Source of the DNA: CAYGZM01 sp964354365 | GTDB taxonomy: Bacteria; Planctomycetota; Phycisphaerae; Sedimentisphaerales; Anaerobacaceae | Direction: 5' to 3' | Length of the DNA stretch: 64,000 nucleotides | Assembly: GCA_964354365.1 (NCBI GenBank) | Contig: CAYGZM010000002.1 | Location: 1 to 64,000, forward strand | Part shown: positions 51,615 through 59,433 of the stretch, one piece after another | Position numbering within the stretch: the stretch's first letter is position 1 | Layout: every line of letters begins with the position of its first letter | Translations under genes and position numbers: made by a program | The notes under the pieces: model-generated | Database searches by the model: none | The model's input: only the letters and a program-made list of their open reading frames with translations | What the model was told of the DNA's origin: nothing

Positions 51615-52108
51615 TCAAAACTACCTTATTCGTGGACTTCAGCACGAAAACGTCCGTTTCTCGCCCAAAACCAATAACCACTATATCTTGTATGCCCCCT
51701 TAATCCCTTGTGAGGCCTGGAACATCCTTCCAGTGTTGATATCGACAACAATACGTCAAAAACTTTAGAAAAGTTCAATATTTGGCGAACCGCAGTAATT
51801 CCCCAATTGTGAACGGATTAGAGGCGAAAACCGGCTCGCCAATACTACGAGCAGGGGACGGGACGAGCCTATTTTAACACCAAGACTGCTTGCAGGACCA
51901 TCCGCTGGAAATCTGGGCAATATACTACATATAGTGATAGCTGCCCTTCCGACGAAGTGCAAGACAGGAAGGCAGCAAAACGAAGGGCTGCACACCCGTC
52001 TTGTCGCGTTTTTCACAATTTCTTTGTGTTCAAGTCAAGCCCTGCAAGGGCACTGGTCAGCGTAAGTCTTGTATTTGCAAATGGATATGTTGCCTTGCTG
52101 GTTTGGCG
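51615..52108. other. Intergenic region with a possible plus-strand hairpin
   Basis: Nearly 500 bases between the FlgM-like gene and the end of the secretion operon. No protein-coding frame was recognised. A hairpin at 51960-52003 (CAAGAC ... GCAGC / GCTGC ... GTCTTG) is followed by TCGCGTTTTT, terminator-like on the plus strand without an obvious upstream gene, so a small RNA is conceivable. The promoter of the minus-strand small protein must also be here. Confidence 0.4.
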
Positions 52109-52615
52109 TCAGAAATAGTACTTGAAGTCCACGTCCACGGTCCAAAGATCAGGCTGACCCTCCGCCTTGACCTTGTTCAGCTTGATTTCGTCACACTGCA
52201 GGGCACTCCACCTAAGCTGCATCAGCGACAGGAACTTGGCCAATGGGACGATACTCACCTGGTCGAATCTCAAGTGGGCGCTTTGAGTCCTCTGCTTGTC
52301 CTTTTTCATAAGCGGTCCGGTGCTGAGCTTGTATTTGCTCGCCGGTATGCCGCACATTCCGGCAACCTTATCGACTGCTGTAGCGTAGCTGAATTCGTCG
52401 CCGGTATTGTTCGCGTCGGCAAAGCTCAGTCGCTCTGGATCAAGCCTCAGAATATCCAATGCTGTGACCTGACCTTCCTGAGAGTACATCACCTCATCGC
52501 TCAAGGTCTCTTTTGACTGCGGCAAATACAGTCCCCAGACAAGCAAAGGCCAAACCGCTATCACAGCGGGAACGAGCAAATAGTATAAAGTCGGATTCTT
52601 GTACAATTCCTTCAT
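52109..52615 (-). CDS. GspM-like type II secretion protein
   Basis: 168 residues: a short N-terminus, one transmembrane helix (LYYLLVPAVIAVWPLLVWGLYL) and a periplasmic domain. It is the last gene of the secretion operon, 16 bases after the GspL-like gene, and its topology (bitopic, ~170 residues) fits GspM/PilO. The sequence itself is diverged; DFKYYF is its end. It would stabilise GspL and the inner-membrane platform. Assignment is from position and topology. Confidence 0.55.
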   Translation of the reverse strand: MKELYKNPTLYYLLVPAVIAVWPLLVWGLYLPQSKETLSDEVMYSQEGQVTALDILRLDPERLSFADANNTGDEFSYATAVDKVAGMCGIPASKYKLSTGPLMKKDKQRTQSAHLRFDQVSIVPLAKFLSLMQLRWSALQCDEIKLNKVKAEGQPDLWTVDVDFKYYF

Positions 52616-52631
52616 TGAAATACGTCCTCAG

Positions 52632-54110
52632 CTACTTCTTCACCGGCTCAACTCCTATCCTGAATTTGTCCCGCCCGGCCTCCGTGCTAAGCGTCTCGTT
52701 GACAATCGCAAGGCCGCTGCTTTTGACGGTGGCGAAGAACTTCATCGTGTTCCCGCGACTGGACGTGTCGCCTATTATAGTGATGCTTCGCGCCGTAATA
52801 GAGACCGTCTTTATGCTCAAATCCGTCTGCGCCGCGCTCTTGTTGAATGCATCCAGCACCAACGTGAGCTTTGACGCTGCAGCTTCATCATCCGCAGTGA
52901 CCCCGGCGCTGCTCTTTTCAACCTGCCTCTTGACGTCTTTGAGCTTTTTGAGAGCATCCTTGAACGCGAAGCCGTCCGAGAGCGGCTGGTTTAGTATGAC
53001 GATCGAGTAGTCTGCCGCGAATTTATCGCGGACTTTTCCCTGGTACTTGCTCACACCGAATAATTGAGTTTGAAAATACAGGCCCACAGCTGTCAAAAGC
53101 ACAGTAAACGATACACTGAAATATTTCAGCGCCTTCTGCAGTCTGATCTTCTTGCCCTGATAAGGCATATAATCGTCGCGGAAACTCGCCAACGGCGCCT
53201 TCTCGATGTGCCCCAGCGCCGCGCCGCAGGCGATTGCAAAATCTACAGGGTTGGCGCATTCAGCCAGAACCTGCTTGTCCACCACGGCGGCGCCGGCCAG
53301 ATCCACTTGCTCGGTTTCGATGCCCAGCCGCTCGCCCAACCGCCGACAGTCCACCACCCCCGCGGAATCGAAGACTCTCACACGGCTTACCGGGTCGCTG
53401 CCCTCGGTCAAGGCAGTCGTCATAAGCGCCTCGCGCGCGAGCAGCTCGTCTCTATTCTTCGCCGAGCCTACCAGAAAAGTCCGTACCCTTGACGCCTTCT
53501 GAATATCCGCGCCGTTCTTATGCGGAGCTATCAAATATCCGCTGCGGGTCGAAAGCACTCCGAACATTGTCCCTCCCTGCTCGGATCCGGACCCCGAGAG
53601 CTTGCGGCAAACATACCTCGACAGACAATTGACGTCCGGCTCTATGCTCATCGGGTCCATGCCGCCGCTTTGCAGGGAAGTAAGAACATCCGACAGCATC
53701 TTCTTCTTCGCCGTGAAAACCGTCAGCTCCGAGCCCGCCTCGTTGCTTGAAGTAATCTGGAAGGTTATCGCAACGTCGCTTACATCCGTAGCAAGGGCTT
53801 CTTCCGCATCAAATCTGATCGTCGCGGCAATCTGCTTGGGATCGGTGAACTCACTGTGCACGTTGTGCTGCATAAACATAGCACAATCCAGGGCCACCGA
53901 GACTTCAGCAAACTGCCACTGTCTCTCGGCGCAGCCCTGGGAAATGAGGCTCGCCAGCAGGTGGGGCGAGGTCTCGGCCTTGTCCTCCGCGCGGACGCTG
54001 AAACAGCCCACCACGCCGCCGTCTTTGCCCTGCGAATCGACGCACACTGCCGTGGCCGTGTCTTTGCTTATGTAAATACCAAGGTAGTTTTTCAATTCCA
54101 CTTCGAGCAA
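52632..54110 (-). CDS. GspL/PilM-PilN-like inner-membrane platform protein
   Basis: 492 residues. The N-terminal ~300 residues form an actin-like (PilM/GspL cytoplasmic) fold: YLGIYISKDTATAVCVD, VSVALDCAMFMQH, RFDAEEALATDVSDVAITFQI and MDPMSIEPDVNCLSRYV. This is followed by ALGHIEKAPLASFRDDYMP and a transmembrane helix (YFSVSFTVLLTAVGLYFQTQ). The C-terminus is a PilN-like periplasmic domain. One chain thus combines PilM and PilN as in GspL. It recruits GspE to the platform. Between gspK and the gspM-like gene. Confidence 0.65.
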   Translation of the reverse strand: MLEVELKNYLGIYISKDTATAVCVDSQGKDGGVVGCFSVRAEDKAETSPHLLASLISQGCAERQWQFAEVSVALDCAMFMQHNVHSEFTDPKQIAATIRFDAEEALATDVSDVAITFQITSSNEAGSELTVFTAKKKMLSDVLTSLQSGGMDPMSIEPDVNCLSRYVCRKLSGSGSEQGGTMFGVLSTRSGYLIAPHKNGADIQKASRVRTFLVGSAKNRDELLAREALMTTALTEGSDPVSRVRVFDSAGVVDCRRLGERLGIETEQVDLAGAAVVDKQVLAECANPVDFAIACGAALGHIEKAPLASFRDDYMPYQGKKIRLQKALKYFSVSFTVLLTAVGLYFQTQLFGVSKYQGKVRDKFAADYSIVILNQPLSDGFAFKDALKKLKDVKRQVEKSSAGVTADDEAAASKLTLVLDAFNKSAAQTDLSIKTVSITARSITIIGDTSSRGNTMKFFATVKSSGLAIVNETLSTEAGRDKFRIGVEPVKK

Positions 54111-54132
54111 ACTCCTAAATAAACCTCGCTAC

Positions 54133-55509
54133 TCAAATATTCATCACGGCGATCCGCTGCACTTTCTTGCCCTCTTTGGTTATGGCTATAACAGACGACG
54201 CCTTTGCGACCCCGCTCACCGCCGTCACTCGAATCGTGAAGAACGTGCTCGACGTCGTAATGAATTTCTCGCACTTTCCAATCGAGTCGGTATAACCAAA
54301 CAGCGACTTCTTTAATTCGTCCAGGTTCTCGAAAGGCTTTATGCGCCTTTGCCGGATGATTTCATCGGCAATTCTGTCGGCGTCGCCGCCGAAAATAAAG
54401 GCCGCCTCCAGCACGTGCCGAGGCGCCGTATTTATGTTCACCTTCGTTGAGGCCCACGTCCCCATATACTTCAGAGCCGATTCTTCTCTCCTGTCGCTTA
54501 CTACGATCGGCCTGGCAAGCGACTCGATGTCGAGCATCGAGCTGTGGAAAAGCCTCGCATAAAATGTGCTCTGCTCGGCAATCTGCTCAGGAACTGATAC
54601 GCTCTTCCTCGTGATGCGTGTTAGAGGAGCCGTTCTCTTGCGCGCTGCGTCGCTCTTGGCGCTGCTCGGCTGGTTCGCGTCCGCCGGCAAGCTCGCCGTC
54701 GTCCTGACATTTGTGTCCGCCGGCGAGCTTGACGTCCCCCTGACAGTTCTGGTTATGGGCTTGAAGTCAACTTGGAACGGCCTTATTTCGCCTATCGCCT
54801 TCAACTGCTCTCCAAGCCAGTCCATGTCCGCCCCCTTCATACCCATCCATTCGCAGAACGTCTCGAATCCCGCCTGGGCCTCACGCTTGATCTTCGGATC
54901 GTCCAGCAGCGTCCAGCCCAGCGGATATTTTGCATTCTCGTCTTCAACTTCAATCTTCACGGTGGCGGAGCCGAGCTCGAACTCGACCGGCTCGGTCACA
55001 AAAGGCCACTCCGGCCCGTACGGACCCGGAATCTTGATATTATCCAGCGGGTCATAATCATTAGGCTCAACAACCTCATTGGCGTCGTTAACATCGTTGA
55101 CGTCGTTGGCATCGAGAGCCCTTACGAGGTCGCTGAAACTGCTGGGACTCTCGTTCACTTCTTCTTTCTGATCGGTGTATCCGGCCTGTGCCGCCACCTG
55201 CGCCAAAAGCTCCTGGTACTGCTCCTCGCTCATCGCGAACAAATCGGAAAAGTCCGGCTCGTTGGGCCGGCTGATTAGTTCAGGCTCAAGGTCCTCGAGC
55301 GTCGCAATCGCGTATTTCACCGCCGAGTCGCAGCTATAGCGGGCCTGGCTGTAGTCTATAATGTACTGGTCCCGGTGGCGCTGAGCCGCTACCCGCCCGC
55401 TCAGTGTATAAGCCAGCGTCGAAAGCACGACCAGCAGCACCAATGTCACTAACAGCACTATCCCGGTGCGGTCGCGCCCGCTAAAATTATATGGACCCTG
55501 TTTTTGCAT
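54133..55509 (-). CDS. gspK: GspK-like minor pseudopilin
   Basis: 458 residues from an ATG (AGGTAAAGG upstream) that overlaps the gspJ end by 23 bases. Class III-like hydrophobic start (RDRTGIVLLVTLVLLVVLSTLAYTLS) without the classic Glu5, as is normal for GspK. A DANDVNDVNDANE-type linker lies at about residues 133-157. Later NINTAPRHVLEAAF and RRIKPFENLDELKKSLFG are the helix-hairpin-helix-like GspK domain. GspK caps the pseudopilus tip. An earlier ATG at 55548 would overlap gspJ further. Confidence 0.8.
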   Translation of the reverse strand: MQKQGPYNFSGRDRTGIVLLVTLVLLVVLSTLAYTLSGRVAAQRHRDQYIIDYSQARYSCDSAVKYAIATLEDLEPELISRPNEPDFSDLFAMSEEQYQELLAQVAAQAGYTDQKEEVNESPSSFSDLVRALDANDVNDVNDANEVVEPNDYDPLDNIKIPGPYGPEWPFVTEPVEFELGSATVKIEVEDENAKYPLGWTLLDDPKIKREAQAGFETFCEWMGMKGADMDWLGEQLKAIGEIRPFQVDFKPITRTVRGTSSSPADTNVRTTASLPADANQPSSAKSDAARKRTAPLTRITRKSVSVPEQIAEQSTFYARLFHSSMLDIESLARPIVVSDRREESALKYMGTWASTKVNINTAPRHVLEAAFIFGGDADRIADEIIRQRRIKPFENLDELKKSLFGYTDSIGKCEKFITTSSTFFTIRVTAVSGVAKASSVIAITKEGKKVQRIAVMNI

Positions 55510-56263
55510 TACCTTTACCTGCCGCCTCCTCGGGCGGAACCAGCTCAAAGTTGATCTTTCTTGTTCTGTCGATAGCTATAGTCCGCGTGGTTTTGTCCTC
55601 CTTCGCCACTTCGTAGTCGCCCGTCGGAGTCTCGATAGGCTCAGCGAAGGATATGGTCACCACAATCCCCTTGGGCAGCGAATTGCCCGTCCACTTGTTC
55701 AGGAATTTCTCGCCGCTTGGGACCAGTATCTCAAAAAACGTAATGCCGGAACAAATCGGCACCAGTGGATAACCCTTCTCCCACTCGGCTCTTTGATCGT
55801 CCAGCAGCTTGTCCTCCTGCGTTATGCCGCTGTGGCCGCGGTACAGGACCAGACCGTCCATGTCACTTTCAATGTCATATCCGCTCAGCCAGGTGATTTC
55901 CTCCAGCGTCTGCTCCTTGTCCTTGCTGTCAACAATGGTCCGCACAATCGTCAGCATAGCCGCCGGATAACCGTTCTTGTACTTGTTCTCGATCGTGATC
56001 TTCGTCTCCGAACCCGGCGAAATCACCTTGTCGAGGTCTTCGGCGATACGCTGTATGATCTCAGCGGGCAGCCGCGAGCTGTCGAGCTTGCGGTTCACCG
56101 CCGCGGTTGCCCGCTCGGCGCGGCCGTAAATGCCCAACAACGCAATCAGGAGCATCGAGCCTACCAGCAGCGCAGCAACCACCTCCGCCAAGGAGAAACC
56201 GCCCCGGCTCTCGGACCTGTGCAAACCTTCTTTCATATCATTTTCGATCATCACAGCGGCCAT
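55487..56263 (-). CDS. gspJ: GspJ-like minor pseudopilin
   Basis: 258 residues. Prepilin motif RGGF-SLAEVVAALLVGSMLLIALLGIYGRAE with G before F at the cleavage site and Glu5. The rest has GspJ-like segments (RIAEDLDKVISPGSETKI, ITFFEILVPSGEKFLNKW, LPKGIVVTISFAEP). The start is not certain: ATG 56263 follows AAGGAG by 11 bases; a GTG at 56272 overlaps the gspI stop. It overlaps gspK and adjoins gspI. Position and pilin motif support GspJ; sequence alone cannot separate GspJ from GspI/H. Confidence 0.75.
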   Translation of the reverse strand: MAAVMIENDMKEGLHRSESRGGFSLAEVVAALLVGSMLLIALLGIYGRAERATAAVNRKLDSSRLPAEIIQRIAEDLDKVISPGSETKITIENKYKNGYPAAMLTIVRTIVDSKDKEQTLEEITWLSGYDIESDMDGLVLYRGHSGITQEDKLLDDQRAEWEKGYPLVPICSGITFFEILVPSGEKFLNKWTGNSLPKGIVVTISFAEPIETPTGDYEVAKEDKTTRTIAIDRTRKINFELVPPEEAAGKGNAKTGSI

Positions 56264-56268
56264 CTCAA

Positions 56269-57171
56269 TCACGGCTCCTTATTCGCCCGTTTCATCAATA
56301 AGTCGAATAACTCCTGCACGCTCATCTGATCGAGCTCTCCGTTCGTCAACCCGGTTGTCGGATCGATCTTGTCGAGCCATTCAGCCTGGGTCATTCCCGT
56401 CTCCTGCTCGCCGGTTGCGTCTTGTCCCTGGCCGGTCCCTTGTTGAACCAGCTCAGCCTCGGACTGGATCTGCGTTTGCACCTGTTCGGCGGTCGGACTG
56501 CCGCCGCTGCTCTTGTAGAGATCGAGGTTCTGCTTTACGAAAGACCCGTTCTCCAGCGTCAACATCCCGTTGTCTATCCATTTCTCGACGGTCCCCACGT
56601 CCACACCTGCATACGCGGCCGCATCCTCGACAGTCTCGAGGACCTGCCCGGCCAGCGTCGTCTTTTCCTTCTCATCGCGCTGCGTAAGCTCAAGCATCTG
56701 TTCCTTGGTTACGTTGGTCAGCCAGTGCGTGAGCTCTATCGTTTGCTCTTCACCGGCGGCATCCTCATACTGAGCCGTGCAAACACCCCTGACCCACATA
56801 CGCGACGTTATCGGCTCGTAAAACGTCTCAACGTCGGTTTGCCATTTGATTCCGGGATACTTCTCACTGTCACCGTACTCGCTCATCTCCTTAAGAGAAT
56901 CGGAGCTAAGGAGTTTCTCCATATTCTCGCGTGCAACCTCGAATGCCTGGATGCGCACGGCGGAATCCGCCGCCCAGGCCATGCAGCGGTTTATCACAAC
57001 CAATACCCCTGAGCTGAAAAACGCAAGTATCACCAGGGCCGCGACCGCCTCCGCCAGGGTAAAACCCCTCTTTCCTGCCCCTGCCGTACCCCGGCTGCAA
57101 TGGCCGAAACGCCATAGGCTTGCATTTCGCCATAAGCCGCAACCCCAACGAGCTTTAGAATGGCACGTCAT
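56269..57171 (-). CDS. gspI: GspI-like pseudopilin with HTH-bearing extension
   Basis: 300 residues, about double a normal GspI. The leader is long (35 residues) before G36|FTLAEAVAALVILAFFSS. The pilin domain runs to about 160; then residues 178-220 (56512-56640) read like an excisionase/MerR-type helix-turn-helix, with TVEDAAAYAGVDVGTVEKWI. A Gln/Thr-rich tail ends in LDQMSVQELFDLLMKR. The HTH-like part might be an unusual structured domain. Start overlaps gspH by 17 bases. The order D-E-F-G-H-I-J-K supports GspI. Confidence 0.75.
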   Translation of the reverse strand: MTCHSKARWGCGLWRNASLWRFGHCSRGTAGAGKRGFTLAEAVAALVILAFFSSGVLVVINRCMAWAADSAVRIQAFEVARENMEKLLSSDSLKEMSEYGDSEKYPGIKWQTDVETFYEPITSRMWVRGVCTAQYEDAAGEEQTIELTHWLTNVTKEQMLELTQRDEKEKTTLAGQVLETVEDAAAYAGVDVGTVEKWIDNGMLTLENGSFVKQNLDLYKSSGGSPTAEQVQTQIQSEAELVQQGTGQGQDATGEQETGMTQAEWLDKIDPTTGLTNGELDQMSVQELFDLLMKRANKEP

Positions 57172-57775
57172 CTTTGGCCTTAGGCTCCAAAAGTCCGACC
57201 TCCCCTTCCTTCAACACAATCATCCTGCTCAGACGGTTCACTACAACCGAATGTGGACGCTCGTCCGAATCAAGAAAGACTATCACGCCGCCATATTGCC
57301 ACCCGGCATGCCCGGCCCGGAATTTCGCCCTGTCCTCATTCGTGTAATCCCCGTCGTCGAATTCGACGTAAGCAACACGGCAGTTATCACTGAAATAGTT
57401 CTCGATTATTATCTCTTCCTCCAGAACCTCAGACAAATCCGGCGATGTAATCTGACGCAGCATAAAACCCTGTTCGGCCAAGTCGATAATCACCTCGTAT
57501 CTCCTGTCGCTCTCTGCCGCCGCCATAACGGCCATTCGCATCGCCGATACAAACTCCTGAACTTGCGCCCGAAACGTATTCTTCCGCAGCAGCCCGAAGA
57601 GACGCAACTGCGCCAGCGCTACAAACAGCCCAATGATCACAGTCGCAATCACCAGCTCAATGAACGTAAAGCCGCCGCGGCCGCGGCCGCGGCGCCGAAC
57701 GCCGCTGAACGCGTACGGTTCGCATCTTTCTATTCCGTGAACATCAAAAAGCATCTGTGCTCTGCAGATCGGCAT
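57155..57775 (-). CDS. gspH: GspH-like minor pseudopilin
   Basis: 206 residues from an ATG preceded by GAGGG; a second ATG at 57754 is possible. Prepilin motif RGRGG-FTFIELVIATVIIGLFVALAQ with Glu5 in FTFIE. The C-terminal domain has YEVIIDLAEQGFMLRQI, GVIVFLDSDERPHSV and a GspH-like end. It forms the pseudopilus shaft. The start overlaps gspG by 32 bases (or 11 with the later ATG). Basic, Gly/Arg-rich leader (RRRGRGRGG) is striking. Confidence 0.75.
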   Translation of the reverse strand: MPICRAQMLFDVHGIERCEPYAFSGVRRRGRGRGGFTFIELVIATVIIGLFVALAQLRLFGLLRKNTFRAQVQEFVSAMRMAVMAAAESDRRYEVIIDLAEQGFMLRQITSPDLSEVLEEEIIIENYFSDNCRVAYVEFDDGDYTNEDRAKFRAGHAGWQYGGVIVFLDSDERPHSVVVNRLSRMIVLKEGEVGLLEPKAKDDVPF

Positions 57776-58190
57776 CGTATCCCTCGCCGCCTTCCTGACC
57801 GTCGGCGCCGAAGCTTTTAATCACGAACGGCTTGCCGCTGGCCGGCTCGAGCTCGTAGATGAAATCAATATTCCAGGCGTCCTTAGGGATCTCCGTGGTC
57901 TCCAGATACCCACCCGGCTCCCACCCTGTCACGTCGCCCGGCTGTTCGAGGAGGGCCGTAAGGCCTTCCTCCTCGGTCGGGTATCGCCCCGTGTCCATCT
58001 TGAACTGATTAATCGCCGAATGAAGGCTCTTCAAATTCGTTTTCGTGGTCGTTACACGCGCCTGGTCGATCTTGCTCGCCACTTTCGTCACAACCAGCGT
58101 CGCAAGTATGCCAATGATGATGAGCATCGCCATAAGCTCGATCATCGTAAAACCAGATCGCCTCTGCCTGTTCTTACTTTTCCTTGTCAT
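57744..58190 (-). CDS. gspG: GspG major pseudopilin
   Basis: 148 residues; AGGAG precedes this ATG by 6 bases. Prepilin motif RRSG-FTMIELMAMLIIIGILATLVV with Glu5. Then the GspG sequence KTNLKSLHSAINQFKMDTGRYPTEEEGLTALLEQPGDVTGW and the C-terminal calcium-loop region (FVIKSFGADGQEGGEG). This is a textbook major pseudopilin. Preceded by gspF with 24 bases between. The most secure member of the set. Confidence 0.92.
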   Translation of the reverse strand: MTRKSKNRQRRSGFTMIELMAMLIIIGILATLVVTKVASKIDQARVTTTKTNLKSLHSAINQFKMDTGRYPTEEEGLTALLEQPGDVTGWEPGGYLETTEIPKDAWNIDFIYELEPASGKPFVIKSFGADGQEGGEGYDADLQSTDAF

Positions 58191-58214
58191 TTCAATCTCC
58201 TGCACTAGCGCTTA

Positions 58215-59429
58215 TCATTTGAACGATGACACTTCCAGAATCGGCAGTATCGTCGCATAAGCAATCACGCCGATTATGGCCGCCATAACGACTATGATAA
58301 GCGGCTCAACCGCGGCGCTCAATCTTTCTATGACCATGTCTGTTGACGACTCCAGGTTTTCGCTGATATTTTTGAGCATAGTCTCAAGCTCGCCGCTTTT
58401 TTCGCCGACCGCAACCATGTGGGCGATGGCAGGGTCGATAACGCCGCTGTCTCGCAGCGGCGTCGCAATATCCGCCCCCGCCAGAATCCTCTCGCGGGCC
58501 TGCTGAACCGCCCTTTTCATCAGCACGTTGCCCGTGACCTCCGCCACAACGCGAAGCGACTCAGCCATAGAAAGCCCCGAACCCAAAAGAGTCGATAGCG
58601 TCGAAGCAAAACGCGCCACTACCCGCTGCCTTATCAACGGGCCGAATATCGGCAGAGAAAGGAGGGCCTTGTCCCGCAGGTACGCCCCCCGCTCCGTCCT
58701 GAAGAACCGCCTCATCCCCCATACACTCAAGACGAGCACTGCGATAACCGCCACTACCCACCCACTGGTCAGCACGTAACCCACATTCATCACCTGCTTT
58801 GTGATCCAGGGCAGATCGTGCCCGGTGCTCTTAATCTGTTCGCCTATCTTAGGAATGACCGCAGTGGTCAGAATGATTATCGCCGCTGTGCAAAAAAGAA
58901 TCAGAATGATCGGGTATATCATCGCCGTCTTTACCTTGGACTCGACTCGCTGGCGCTTCTGCATAAAGCCGGCGATGATCGAAAAGCTCCCCGCCAGCGT
59001 GCCCGTAACCTCGCCCACACGGATCATACTGACGTATATGACGTCGAAATAATCGCCGTAATCACCCAGCGCCTCGGTGAACGACTCGCCCGTGACCACC
59101 CGGTCGCGAATATCGGTGAGGGCGGCTTTGAACCGCCCATCCGAAACCTGCATGGTAAGAACCGAAAGGGCCTCGGTCAGCTTGATGCCCGAGTTGAGCA
59201 GCGTCGCCATCTGCTGCGTGAAATCTATGAGCTGCGTCCTGCCGCCCCTGGAGAAAAACGAAAAGAACGCGGCCTTGCGCTCGGAGCTCGAGCCGACCTC
59301 CGAAACACTCGTTGCGTGGATGCTCCGCGCCCGCAGCTGCTTGCGCGCGACATAAGAGCTCTCGGCGGCAATCGCGCCCTTCATCTTCCTGCCGTCCGCC
59401 GCTATCGCTGTGTAATGGTATCTCGGCAT
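58215..59429 (-). CDS. gspF: GspF inner-membrane platform protein
   Basis: 404 residues. PilC/GspF family: N-terminal MPRYHYTAIAADGRKMKG, cytoplasmic helical domain (TQQMATLLNSGIKLTEALSVL), transmembrane helix AMIYPIILILFCTAAIIILTTAVIP, duplicated domain (FASTLSTLLGSGLSMAESLRVVAEV) and the final pair of helices (ERLSAAVEPLIIVVMAAIIGVIAY). It binds GspE and GspL at the base. Follows gspE by 4 bases. Confidence 0.93.
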   Translation of the reverse strand: MPRYHYTAIAADGRKMKGAIAAESSYVARKQLRARSIHATSVSEVGSSSERKAAFFSFFSRGGRTQLIDFTQQMATLLNSGIKLTEALSVLTMQVSDGRFKAALTDIRDRVVTGESFTEALGDYGDYFDVIYVSMIRVGEVTGTLAGSFSIIAGFMQKRQRVESKVKTAMIYPIILILFCTAAIIILTTAVIPKIGEQIKSTGHDLPWITKQVMNVGYVLTSGWVVAVIAVLVLSVWGMRRFFRTERGAYLRDKALLSLPIFGPLIRQRVVARFASTLSTLLGSGLSMAESLRVVAEVTGNVLMKRAVQQARERILAGADIATPLRDSGVIDPAIAHMVAVGEKSGELETMLKNISENLESSTDMVIERLSAAVEPLIIVVMAAIIGVIAYATILPILEVSSFK

Positions 59430-59433
59430 ATAT

